DNA of 17,980 nt from Clostridia bacterium (GCA_017625185.1 JAGALN010000091.1:1-17980); one strand, 5' to 3'; numbered from the stretch's first letter, positions 6,651-14,675 are shown. Notes: generated from the letters alone by a model not told the origin. A program made the numbers and translations.

Positions 6651-7528
6651 ATTTCCCCCAGGGTAATCCGGATGCTCCGGTTTAACAGGGCATCTAAAAT
6701 CTGGCTTTCGGTCAGGGTCTTGCGAATACTTTGATTTTCGTCCAGAACCTGAACAGTATAATACTTGTGATAGGACAGAATGCGCAGAAGCTTCCGTGCA
6801 GGCATTCCCTCGTAGGCTGACAGGACACCGGTGCGGGTAAAGGCTTCCCGCTCTGGTTTTTCTTTGTAGTAAAGCAGCTCCCGAAGAGCCTGATGGGAGA
6901 TGCTTTTTTGTTCGTTTGCAAGATTCCCCAGAAGGAAGACCCCAATCAAGAGCAAAGAAAATTGGAATGAAGTCGTAAGCAATAAAAACACCGATACACC
7001 AAGAAGAATTGCCACCAGAACCCGGCTGATCCGGGTTACGGTTTGCCATGCGGTGATGGCATCAGAACCTAATGTTAAGAGGGCGCGAAGAATTCTTCCT
7101 CCGTCAAGGGGCAGGCAGGGGAGCAGGTTCAAGGTTCCCATGGCAAGGGAAGAAAGATAGGCATAGCGGAGCAGCTCCAGTGGAAAGGGAACCAGAAGCA
7201 TCCGGAAGAGAAGAGCTAACCCTAGATTGGATGCCGGTCCTGCCAAAGCGGTTAGGATTTCCTTTCCCGGAAATTTGATGATGGGGTCCTTGAGTCGTGC
7301 ACAGACCCCAAAGGGCTGGAGAGAAATGCCGGAAAATTGGATGCCAAGCCGCATTCCCGTCAATAGATGTGCAGTCTCATGAAAAAGGGCAAGTCCCCAG
7401 CTAATGCAGAAAAGAGGAAGATAGTTTCCGAAATAAGCGGCAAGGACCAAAAAGGGCAGAAAAAGATGGATGCGAAAATGCTTGCCAACGGAAAGCTCCC
7501 AGCGACGGGGGAAATGTAGGTTTTTCAA
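6647..7528 (-). CDS. spoIVFB: SpoIVFB-like M50 intramembrane zinc metalloprotease
   Basis: A 293-residue site-2 protease. The zinc site is H50-E51-T-A-H54 in a transmembrane segment, and the third ligand is D142 in LPCLPLDGGR, the LDG motif. Several hydrophobic segments fill residues 20-215. The last 80 residues (LRELLYYKEKPER to the end) are a CBS-like cytoplasmic domain. Length, order and spacing match SpoIVFB, which cleaves pro-sigma-K in the mother cell, and the adjacent SpoIVFA-like gene supports this over a generic M50 enzyme. I start at TTG 7528: its TTGA overlaps the upstream stop codon, and AAAGGA lies about 10 nt before it. GTG 7555 would add nine residues lying inside the upstream gene. 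The stop shares the sequence TTAA with the stop of the convergent HAD gene, and no terminator lies between. Confidence 0.85.
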   Translation of the reverse strand: MKNLHFPRRWELSVGKHFRIHLFLPFLVLAAYFGNYLPLFCISWGLALFHETAHLLTGMRLGIQFSGISLQPFGVCARLKDPIIKFPGKEILTALAGPASNLGLALLFRMLLVPFPLELLRYAYLSSLAMGTLNLLPCLPLDGGRILRALLTLGSDAITAWQTVTRISRVLVAILLGVSVFLLLTTSFQFSLLLIGVFLLGNLANEQKSISHQALRELLYYKEKPEREAFTRTGVLSAYEGMPARKLLRILSYHKYYTVQVLDENQSIRKTLTESQILDALLNRSIRITLGEI

Positions 7529-7776
7529 TGTTCGGTGATCCTTTCTTTGACCCACTCGGTCAGCCCTTCGGTGGGGAGTTTTAATTCATATCGCAATGCT
7601 CTGCCCAGGGCATCTGCGCAGTTGTTCAGGTAGGGAATCGGGAGGGTGTGCATCAAAAACACCAAAAGTCCGCAGACCAGTGCGGCAAAAGTTTGCTTGA
7701 AAAATAGCCGGACAACTCTGGGGGAGCGGGGGGATTTCTGAGATTTTTCGGTTTTGCCATGATAGTATTCTGCCAT
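7525..7776 (-). CDS. Short SpoIVFA-like membrane protein without a LytM domain
   Basis: An 83-residue single-pass membrane protein: a basic cytoplasmic N-terminus (GKTEKSQKSPRSPRVVR), a transmembrane helix at about 25-43 (FFKQTFAALVCGLLVFLMH), and a 40-residue outer segment (NCADALGRALRYELKLP, then EGLTEWVKERI). Bacillus SpoIVFA has, after its transmembrane helix, a comparable stretch ending in an EFQFA...W region, followed by an M23/LytM domain that is missing here. Position directly before spoIVFB, with a TTGA overlap, supports SpoIVFA ancestry. By sequence alone it would be hypothetical. AGGTGAT sits 3 nt before the ATG. Function inferred: a scaffold or inhibitor of the protease. Confidence 0.72.
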   Translation of the reverse strand: MAEYYHGKTEKSQKSPRSPRVVRLFFKQTFAALVCGLLVFLMHTLPIPYLNNCADALGRALRYELKLPTEGLTEWVKERITEH

Positions 7777-7835
7777 CGTATCACCTGCTTTCGAAATGGA
7801 AACTTCAGATGGTAATATTTATGGGACGAACTGTA

Positions 7836-7863
7836 AGTTTATGCTTGTAACTTTGGGGAAAAT
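7836..7863 (-). promoter_or_regulatory. Possible sigma-E promoter of the spoIVFA/B-like pair
   Basis: On the minus strand, ATTTT (7863-7859), 15 nt, then CATAAACT (7843-7836), which resembles the sigma-E -10 CATACAnT. The -35 (consensus kmATATT) is poor. A good sigma-A pair was not found on this strand. It overlaps the opposing promoter of the radical SAM gene. Confidence 0.3.
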
Positions 7864-7873
7864 AGTGTATTAT
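7845..7873 (+). promoter_or_regulatory. Sigma-A promoter of the radical SAM operon
   Basis: TTGTAA (7845-7850), a 17-nt spacer and TATTAT (7868-7873). Transcription would start near 7880, just before the AGGAGG site at 7897-7902 region of the next gene. Confidence 0.65.
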
Positions 7874-7907
7874 AGTAACAAAAGATAAAAAGCATAGGAG
7901 GACCGCT

Positions 7908-9752
7908 ATGTATCGTGCAAAACTGGAACAATGCTTAAAGCGGGTACAGAAACCCGCTCGCTATATTGGTAACGAATTTAATAGTGTTCATAAGGAGTGG
8001 ACGCCTGATATGGTCAGTGTGGCGTTCTGCTTTCCGGATGTCTATGAGGTGGGGATGTCCCACCTGGGGATGAAGATTCTCTATCATATGCTCAATGACA
8101 GAGAGGATACCGTTTGCGAACGGGTTTTTGCCCCTTGGGATGACATGGAGCAGGAGCTTCGCAAGGAGGGAATTCCCCTTCTGTCCATGGAAAGCTACGT
8201 CCCGATTCGGGACTTTGATTTGGTTGGCTTTACCCTCCAATACGAAATGAGTTATTCCAACATTGTGAATATGCTGGACCTGGCGGGGATTCCTCTCCGT
8301 GCCAAAGAGCGGAAACGGGAGGATGCCTTTGTCCATTGTGGAGGCCCCTGTGCTTATCACGCGGAACCCTTGTCTGACTTGGTGGATTTCTTTATTTTAG
8401 GCGAGGGAGAGGAAGTCAACGGGGAGATTGTGGAGATTTATAAGGCGTGGCGGGACAGCGGTAAGTCCCGGGAAGAGTATCTTCTGGAAATCGCCAAATT
8501 AGAAGGTGTTTATGTCCCCTCTTTTTACGACGTGACCTATAACGAGGACAATACCATTGCGTCTTTTGAACCCAATCGGGAGGGGATTCCCAAACAGGTC
8601 AAAAAGCGGATTATCAAGGATATGGACAATACCTATATCCCGGAAAAGCTGATTGTTCCCTTTATGGAAACGGTTCATGACCGGATTATGCTCGAGCTGT
8701 TCCGTGGCTGTATCCGTGGCTGTCGGTTTTGCCAGGCGGGGTATATCTATCGTCCCGTTCGGGAGCGGTCGGTGGAAAAACTGCTGAAGGTGGCGGAAAA
8801 CTCTATTGCAAGCACCGGTTACGAGGAAATGTCCATGACCTCCTTGAGCACCAGTGATTATACCAAATTATTTGAATTGACCGACGGACTTTTAGCGTTG
8901 ACGGTGGATAAAAAAATCAATCTGTCCCTGCCCTCCTTGCGGGTGGATAATTTTTCCATGGAATTAATGGAAAAGGTGCAAAAGGTTAAGAAAAGCGGCT
9001 TGACATTTGCCCCGGAGGCGGGGACCCAGCGACTCCGGGATGTGATTAACAAAAATGTCCTGGAAGAGGATTTGATGCGGACGGCAAAGATTGCCTTTTC
9101 CGGTGGATATAACCGGATCAAGCTCTATTTCATGTTGGGACTCCCTACCGAAACAGAGGCGGATGTTTTAGGGATCGGCGAGCTTGCCCAAAAGGTGATT
9201 GACGCCTTTTATGAGATTCCCAAGGAAGAGAGAAAGGGACGCAGTGTTTCCGTTACCGTCAGCACCTCGTTCTTTGTGCCCAAACCCTTTACTCCTTTCC
9301 AATGGGAACCCCAGAATAAGATTAGTGAAATGGAAGACAAGGCAAGGATGCTGAAGGAGTCCATTACCAACAAAAAGATTGTTTACAATTGGCATAACAG
9401 TGATGTCAGCTTTTTAGAGGAGGTCTTTGCCAAGGGGGACCGCCGTTTGGGTGAGGTCCTGATTGCAGCACAGAAATTAGGTTGTAAATTCGATGGTTGG
9501 ACCGACTTTTTCGATTACGAAAAGTGGATGGAAGCATTCCGGATTTGCGATATTGACCCCGCTTTTTATGCCCATCGGCGGATGGATTTGGATGAAATTC
9601 TCCCTTGGGATTATGCGGATATTGGCGTCAGCAAGGAGTTTTTGAAAAAGGAATACGAAAAGGCATATCGTGGGGAAACAACCCCCTCTTGCCGGGAACA
9701 GTGTAGCGGTTGCGGTGCGACTCAGTTTAGAGGAGGTGTTTGCTTTGAGTAA
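7908..9752 (+). CDS. B12-binding-domain radical SAM protein, TIGR03960 type
   Basis: A 614-residue radical SAM protein. The N-terminal 200 residues form a B12-binding-like domain (FCFPDVYEVGMSHLGMKILYHMLN, CERVFAPW, then GGPCAYHAEPLSDLVDFFILGEGEE). The radical SAM core has the canonical cluster C268-x3-C272-x2-C275 in RGCIRGCRFCQAG. The extreme C-terminus adds a second cysteine group (C595, C599, C602, C612), possibly another Fe-S site. This is the TIGR03960 architecture, a widespread family whose reaction I cannot name. It is normally paired with a DUF2344 protein, as here. AGGAGG about 6 nt before the ATG is strong. The stop overlaps the start of the next gene by 8 nt. Confidence 0.93.
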   Translation: MYRAKLEQCLKRVQKPARYIGNEFNSVHKEWTPDMVSVAFCFPDVYEVGMSHLGMKILYHMLNDREDTVCERVFAPWDDMEQELRKEGIPLLSMESYVPIRDFDLVGFTLQYEMSYSNIVNMLDLAGIPLRAKERKREDAFVHCGGPCAYHAEPLSDLVDFFILGEGEEVNGEIVEIYKAWRDSGKSREEYLLEIAKLEGVYVPSFYDVTYNEDNTIASFEPNREGIPKQVKKRIIKDMDNTYIPEKLIVPFMETVHDRIMLELFRGCIRGCRFCQAGYIYRPVRERSVEKLLKVAENSIASTGYEEMSMTSLSTSDYTKLFELTDGLLALTVDKKINLSLPSLRVDNFSMELMEKVQKVKKSGLTFAPEAGTQRLRDVINKNVLEEDLMRTAKIAFSGGYNRIKLYFMLGLPTETEADVLGIGELAQKVIDAFYEIPKEERKGRSVSVTVSTSFFVPKPFTPFQWEPQNKISEMEDKARMLKESITNKKIVYNWHNSDVSFLEEVFAKGDRRLGEVLIAAQKLGCKFDGWTDFFDYEKWMEAFRICDIDPAFYAHRRMDLDEILPWDYADIGVSKEFLKKEYEKAYRGETTPSCREQCSGCGATQFRGGVCFE

Positions 9753-10416
9753 GTGGCGTGTTGTCTTTTCCAAGATGGGGATGGGTAAATATATTTCTCA
9801 TCTGGACTTGCTTCGGTGTTTCACCCGTGCCATCCAGCGAAGCGGACTCCCGGTGGTCTATTCCCAGGGGTTCAATCCCCACCAGAAGATGACCTTTTCC
9901 CTGCCCCTGCCCATTGGAGTTACCAGTGAGTGCGAAACGGTGGATATCCAGTTTGAAGATGGGTTGACTTCCGCAGAAATTCAGGAAAAACTGAATCAGA
10001 ACCTACCTATGGATATGAAGGTCCTGGCTGTGCATGAGCCGACAGCCAAGGCGGCTGATATTGTGTCTGCTGAATACCAAATGGGAGCCATGACAGCGGG
10101 AGTGGTAGAAAAAGATGCTCTGCGGAAATTCTTTGGCTCCGGCGAGGTTCTGGTTACCAAAAAGACCAAGAAAAAAGGGGAAAAGCAGATTAACCTGATG
10201 GATTATCTCCATGCCTGGGAGGTAGAAGAGGTTGCGGAGGATGGATTCAAACTCCGGGTAGTGCTGGACGCTGGCGGGGAGCGGAATTTAAAGCCGGATA
10301 TTCTGGCATCTGCCATGGGGGATTTTCTGGAAAACAATGACGTTTCTGATTGGGAGATTCACAGACGAAAAATCTTCTGGAAAGACGAAAAAGGAGTCCA
10401 AAGAATTTTTGATTAA
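9745..10416 (+). CDS. DUF2344 / TIGR03936 radical SAM-linked protein
   Basis: A 223-residue partner of the radical SAM protein. It opens MSKWRVVFSKMGMGKYISHLDLLRCFTRAIQRSG and continues with YSQGFNPHQKMTFSLPLPIGVTSECE, the conserved N-terminal block of DUF2344. It has no cysteine cluster of its own. In other genomes the two are adjacent or fused, which suggests it is a substrate-binding or RNA-binding module for the enzyme; that is inference. The start is TTG 9745, set by AGGAGG at 9731-9736 (8 nt) inside the end of the upstream gene, so the two are translationally coupled by an 8-nt overlap. An in-frame ATG at 9670 would add 25 residues out of family character. Confidence 0.9.
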   Translation: MSKWRVVFSKMGMGKYISHLDLLRCFTRAIQRSGLPVVYSQGFNPHQKMTFSLPLPIGVTSECETVDIQFEDGLTSAEIQEKLNQNLPMDMKVLAVHEPTAKAADIVSAEYQMGAMTAGVVEKDALRKFFGSGEVLVTKKTKKKGEKQINLMDYLHAWEVEEVAEDGFKLRVVLDAGGERNLKPDILASAMGDFLENNDVSDWEIHRRKIFWKDEKGVQRIFD

Positions 10417-10425
10417 CAAAGACGG

Positions 10426-10454
10426 GCATATTTGTCCATCGCCTATCATAGAGT
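10426..10454 (+). promoter_or_regulatory. Sigma-E-type promoter of bofA
   Basis: GCATATT (10426-10432) fits the sigma-E -35 kmATATT at every position. After 14 nt, CATAGAGT (10447-10454) fits the -10 CATACAnT at all specified bases but one. The start point would fall near 10461, right at the AGGGGG ribosome site of bofA. In Bacillus, bofA is a sigma-E gene, so consensus and expectation agree. Confidence 0.7.
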
Positions 10455-10475
10455 GAACCAGAGGGGGTGGCGAGG

Positions 10476-10742
10476 ATGCCTTTGGATGCCGGAAGTATTT
10501 TGCTCTATACGGCTGGACTTTTTTTGCTCTATCTTTGTTGCTGGATTTTCATCAAGCCAATCAAATGGCTTCTCCGACTGGGCGGTAGCTGTCTGCTGGG
10601 CGGCGTTACCATTCTCTTGTGGAATCTGGTGGGAAGCGGTTGGGGAATGCCCATAACCCCCAACCCTTTGACGGCAATGTTTGCAGGTGTGCTGGGGGTT
10701 CCGGGGATGATTTTAACGGGAATTTTAGAGCGTATCTTATAA
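10476..10742 (+). CDS. bofA: BofA, inhibitor of pro-sigma-K processing
   Basis: An 88-residue two-pass membrane protein matching BofA, about the length of the Bacillus protein. The first transmembrane helix is LLYTAGLFLLYLCCWIFI. The family block KPIKWLLRLGGSCLLGG follows, then the second helix region with NLVGSGWGMPITPNPLTAMFAGVLGVPGM, the most conserved part. BofA sits in the outer forespore membrane and, with SpoIVFA, holds SpoIVFB inactive until the forespore signal arrives. ATG 10476 is chosen because AGGGGG (10462-10467) lies 8 nt before it. GTG 10467 overlaps that site and is rejected. The gene follows the radical SAM pair by 59 nt and has its own sigma-E-type promoter in that gap. Confidence 0.92.
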   Translation: MPLDAGSILLYTAGLFLLYLCCWIFIKPIKWLLRLGGSCLLGGVTILLWNLVGSGWGMPITPNPLTAMFAGVLGVPGMILTGILERIL

Positions 10743-10759
10743 ACATGGCAGAATAACCA

Positions 10760-10815
10760 AAAAACGACGGAAAAAACCATGGTTTTTCCATGGCGAAACC
10801 CGTCGTTTTTCTTTG
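10760..10815 (+). terminator. Large two-tier terminator after bofA
   Basis: The outer stem AAAAACGACGG (10760-10770) pairs with CCGTCGTTTTT (10800-10810), 11 bp. Inside it, CCATGG at 10777-10782 can pair with CCATGG at 10788-10793 across a T5 loop. The T-tract TTTTTCTTT follows. It ends 9 nt before the purL -35, so purL is insulated from the sporulation gene. Confidence 0.82.
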
Positions 10816-10823
10816 GATTTTCC

Positions 10824-10852
10824 TTGACAAAATAAGGGTTTGCCGTTACAAT
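10824..10852 (+). promoter_or_regulatory. Sigma-A promoter of the purine cluster
   Basis: TTGACA (10824-10829), a 17-nt spacer and TACAAT (10847-10852). The leader to the TTG at 10911 is only about 50 nt and contains no recognisable purine riboswitch or terminator hairpin. Confidence 0.83.
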
Positions 10853-10910
10853 ATAAGATGGTATAAAAATTTTCAAAGGATACTAATTCTGCCAGAATGG
10901 AGCGATAAGA

Positions 10911-13900
10911 TTGAGCATACAACGCTTGTTTGTTGAAAAGAAAAAGGGCTTTGATATCGAAGCCAAGGCAATGTGCAGGGATTTGAAAGAGAACTTGGGC
11001 TTAAAAGGCTTGAGCGGAGTTCGGATGATTAACCGCTACGATGTAGAGGGACTTTCTGATGCGGAGCTGGCATTGACCAAGGATACTGTCTTTGCGGAAC
11101 CTCAGGTAGACACCCTTGTTATGGAGAATCTGGAGATTCCCGAGGGTAAGTGTTTTGCTATGGAGTATCTTCCCGGGCAGTTTGACCAGAGAGCTGACAG
11201 TGCGGCGCAGTGTGTCCAGATTATGACGGGTGGTGAAAAACCCATTGTCCGTACCGCAAAGATTGTGGTGCTGCTGGGAGATGTGAGCGATGCTGATTTG
11301 CGTGCAGCGGAAAACTATTGCGTCAACCCGGTGGAATCTAGGCTGGCAAGTTTTGAAAAGCCGGAAACCTTAAAGGACAAGCTGGAAGCCCCCGCTGATG
11401 TAAAGACCATTGACGGATTTATCGATTTAGATGAGAATGGTTTAAAGGCGTTTCTGTCCGAATTGGGTCTTGCCATGGATTTAGACGATGTGAAGTTCTG
11501 CCAGAATTATTTTAAGAATACCGAAAAGAGAAATCCCACCATTACGGAGGTGCGGATGATTGATACTTATTGGTCTGACCACTGCCGTCATACCACCTTC
11601 TCCACCATTTTGGATAACGTGGAGATTGAGGATAAGTTTGTCAAGAAAGCATACGACAGCTATCTGGAATCGAGAAAGAATGTCTATGGCGACCGGAAGA
11701 AGAACATCTGTCTGATGGATATTGCCACCATGGCGGTAAAGGAACTGAAGAAGCAGGGCGTTCTTACGGCACTGGATGAGTCCGAGGAAATCAATGCCTG
11801 CTCCATCAATGTCAAGGTGGAAATGGAGGATGGAACCCAGGAAGACTGGCTGGTTATGTTCAAAAACGAAACCCACAACCACCCCACCGAAATTGAGCCT
11901 TTCGGCGGTGCGGCAACCTGTCTTGGCGGTGCTATTCGTGACCCGCTGTCCGGGCGTTCCTATGTATATCAGGCAATGCGTGTCACCGGCTCCGGCGACC
12001 CCAGAGCAACCCTGAAGGATACCATGCACGGTAAGCTCCCCCAGCGGAAGATTACAGTTGGTGCAGCCCAGGGTTACAGCTCTTATGGTAACCAGATTGG
12101 TCTTGCCACCGGGCAGGTAGCCGAAATCTATGACCAGGGTTACATTGCAAAGAGAATGGAAATCGGTGCGGTCATTGCGGCGGCACCCAAAGAAAATGTC
12201 ATTCGTGAAGTGCCCGAGGCGGGGGATATGGTTATCCTGCTGGGGGGTATGACCGGACGTGACGGTTGCGGCGGTGCAACCGGTTCTTCCAAGGCACATG
12301 ACGATTCCTCTCTGGAATCCTGCGGTGCTGAGGTGCAAAAGGGTAATGCTCCGGTAGAGCGGAAGCTCCAGCGGTTGTTTAGAAAGAAAGAGGTTACCAC
12401 CCTGATTCGCCGTTGTAATGACTTCGGTGCCGGCGGTGTTTCCGTTGCCATTGGTGAATTGGCAGATGGTTTACAGATTAACCTTGATAAGGTTCCCAAG
12501 AAGTACGAGGGACTGGACGGTACCGAGCTTGCTATTTCCGAATCCCAGGAGAGAATGGCAGTTGTGGTTCGTGCCAAGGATGTTGATAAGTTTATTGAGG
12601 AGGCTGACAAAGAGAATTTAGAGGCAGTTGTGGTTGCTGAGGTAACCGACACCAACCGCCTCCAAATGGCATGGCGTGGAACGACTATCTGTGACATCAG
12701 TCGTGATTTCTTAAACACCAACGGTGCGGAAAAACACAACGATGTCTACGTTCCGGAGGGCAATTACAGTGCGGAACTCTTTGAGAATACGCCCTCGGGC
12801 AATACTTGGTCGGAAAAAATCCATAACCTGATGGGGGATTTGAATATTGCCTCCCAAAAGGGTCTGGTAGAGCGGTTCGACAGCACCATTGGTGCCGGCT
12901 CTGTCTTTATGCCCTATGGCGGTAAGTATCAGTTGACTCCCCAGCAGAATATGGTAGCCAAGATTCCTACCCTCCATAAGGAAACCAATACCGCAACGGT
13001 GATGAGCTATGGCTATAATCCCAAGATTTCCAAGGCGAATCCTTATCTTGGTGCCATCTATGCGGTGGTGGATTCTGTAACCAAGGCAGTTTGTGCCGGC
13101 GCAGATTACAAGGATATCTATCTGACCTTCCAGGAATATTTCGAGCGTCTGGGCAATGACCCCAAGCGTTGGGGAAAGCCTCTGGCAGCACTCCTTGGCG
13201 GCTATACTGCCCAGGAGGCTTTGGGTATTGCCGCTATCGGCGGTAAGGACAGTATGTCCGGCTCCTTCAATGAGATTGATGTTCCCCCGACCTTGACTTC
13301 TTTTGCTGTGGCACCCATTTCTGCCAAGACGGCAACATCCAGTGAGTTCAAGGGTGCAGGGAATCTGGTATTCTGGTTAAAACCTAAATATGACGAAAAC
13401 AAAATGCCTGACTTTGAGAGCTTAAAGGCACTCTACGGCATGGTTTGCAATATGATTAACGACACCAAAATCGGTTTGATTCAATCCGCTTGGGCAGTGG
13501 GCGCCGGCGGTGTTATGGAAGCCATTTGCAAGATGGGCTTTGGTAACAAGATTGGCTTTGAGTTTGCTGGCTGTTGTGATAAAAAGAACCTTTTTGATGC
13601 CGCCTACGGCAGTATCCTGGTTGAGGTCAAGGGAATTGGTGCCGTTGGATTTATCGGTGATATGATTGAAGCGATCAAGCTGGGTCATACCACCGACGAT
13701 GGAAAGATTGCCATTGAAGGTGAGGAAATTGCGCTGGATAGCTTGATTTCCGCATGGGAAAAGCCTTTAGAAGAGGTCTTTGCCACCAATGCAAAGCATG
13801 AAGATGTGGGGATGAAGACCTTTGCCTATGGAGAAAGAGTCAATATCAAGCCCTCCCAGACCTTTGCAAAACCCAGAATCTTTATCCCGGCATTCCCGGG

Positions 13901-14666
13901 TACCAACTGCGAATACGATTCCGCCCGTGCCTTTGAACGTGCCGGCGGCGTTGCTGATGTGCAGATTTTCAAGAACTTAAAGGCGGAACACATCGAGGAT
14001 TCCATTAACCGTTTTGTGGACTCCATTAAGCAGGCACAGATTGTCATGCTCCCCGGCGGTTTCTCCGGCGGTGATGAGCCGGACGGCTCTGGTAAGTTCA
14101 TCAAGGCGGCATTTGAGAACGAGCGGGTGAAAGAGGCGGTGATGGAACTCCTCTATAAGAGAGACGGCTTAATGCTGGGTATCTGTAACGGTTTCCAGGC
14201 GTTGATTAAGCTGGGTTTAGTTCCCTATGGTGAAATTCGTAAGGCGGAAAGCGACGGACCTACCCTGACCTTTAACACCATCGGTCGTCACGTTTCCCAG
14301 ATTGTATCCACCCGGATTTCCTCTGTGAAGTCCCCCTGGTTCAGCGGTGTGGAGTTGGGTGACATCCACCAGATTGCAGTATCCCACGGTGAGGGCCGTT
14401 TTGTGGCAAGCCCGGAAACCATTGCTGAAATGGAGAAAAACGGACAGATTGCCACCCAGTATGTGGACTTAAGCGGCAATCCCACCTATGAGATGCCTTA
14501 CAACCCCAACGGCTCTTACTACGCCATCGAAGGTATCACCAGCGTGGACGGTCGTGTTTTAGGTAAGATTGGTCACTCCGAGCGGTTCAAGGATGATGTC
14601 TTTAAGAACATCCCCGGAAACAAGGACCAGAAAATCTTTGCCTCCGGTGTGAAGTACTTTAAATAA
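10911..14666 (+). CDS. purL: Phosphoribosylformylglycinamidine synthase, single-chain
   Basis: FGAM synthase (1251 residues) catalyses step four of de novo purine synthesis: FGAR, glutamine and ATP to FGAM. It is the fused form: N-terminal and linker region, two AIR-synthase-like halves (TYWSDHCRHTTF; FKNETHNHPTEIEPFGGAATCLGGAIRDPLSG; later AIGGKDSMSGSF), and a C-terminal glutaminase. The glutaminase triad is C1092 in LGICNGFQAL with H1222 and E1224 in GHSERF, plus FPGTNCEYDSARAF and LPGGFSGGDEPDGSGKF. This is the clostridial large PurL (TIGR01857 type), so separate purQ and purS are not needed. The start is TTG 10911, with GGAG at 10899-10902 8 nt upstream. It is the first gene of the cluster and is separated from the next by a hairpin at 14676. 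Confidence 0.97.
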   Translation: MSIQRLFVEKKKGFDIEAKAMCRDLKENLGLKGLSGVRMINRYDVEGLSDAELALTKDTVFAEPQVDTLVMENLEIPEGKCFAMEYLPGQFDQRADSAAQCVQIMTGGEKPIVRTAKIVVLLGDVSDADLRAAENYCVNPVESRLASFEKPETLKDKLEAPADVKTIDGFIDLDENGLKAFLSELGLAMDLDDVKFCQNYFKNTEKRNPTITEVRMIDTYWSDHCRHTTFSTILDNVEIEDKFVKKAYDSYLESRKNVYGDRKKNICLMDIATMAVKELKKQGVLTALDESEEINACSINVKVEMEDGTQEDWLVMFKNETHNHPTEIEPFGGAATCLGGAIRDPLSGRSYVYQAMRVTGSGDPRATLKDTMHGKLPQRKITVGAAQGYSSYGNQIGLATGQVAEIYDQGYIAKRMEIGAVIAAAPKENVIREVPEAGDMVILLGGMTGRDGCGGATGSSKAHDDSSLESCGAEVQKGNAPVERKLQRLFRKKEVTTLIRRCNDFGAGGVSVAIGELADGLQINLDKVPKKYEGLDGTELAISESQERMAVVVRAKDVDKFIEEADKENLEAVVVAEVTDTNRLQMAWRGTTICDISRDFLNTNGAEKHNDVYVPEGNYSAELFENTPSGNTWSEKIHNLMGDLNIASQKGLVERFDSTIGAGSVFMPYGGKYQLTPQQNMVAKIPTLHKETNTATVMSYGYNPKISKANPYLGAIYAVVDSVTKAVCAGADYKDIYLTFQEYFERLGNDPKRWGKPLAALLGGYTAQEALGIAAIGGKDSMSGSFNEIDVPPTLTSFAVAPISAKTATSSEFKGAGNLVFWLKPKYDENKMPDFESLKALYGMVCNMINDTKIGLIQSAWAVGAGGVMEAICKMGFGNKIGFEFAGCCDKKNLFDAAYGSILVEVKGIGAVGFIGDMIEAIKLGHTTDDGKIAIEGEEIALDSLISAWEKPLEEVFATNAKHEDVGMKTFAYGERVNIKPSQTFAKPRIFIPAFPGTNCEYDSARAFERAGGVADVQIFKNLKAEHIEDSINRFVDSIKQAQIVMLPGGFSGGDEPDGSGKFIKAAFENERVKEAVMELLYKRDGLMLGICNGFQALIKLGLVPYGEIRKAESDGPTLTFNTIGRHVSQIVSTRISSVKSPWFSGVELGDIHQIAVSHGEGRFVASPETIAEMEKNGQIATQYVDLSGNPTYEMPYNPNGSYYAIEGITSVDGRVLGKIGHSERFKDDVFKNIPGNKDQKIFASGVKYFK

Positions 14667-14675
14667 TGGAACCCA

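Noticed and set aside
10853..10910. Purine riboswitch in the purL leader
   Set aside because: The leader is about 50 nt, too short for the aptamer, and contains no terminator hairpin; the only hairpin lies upstream of the promoter.
11481..12338. A 285-codon minus-strand open frame within purL
   Set aside because: It is an antisense shadow of conserved PurL sequence, with no ribosome site or family motif.
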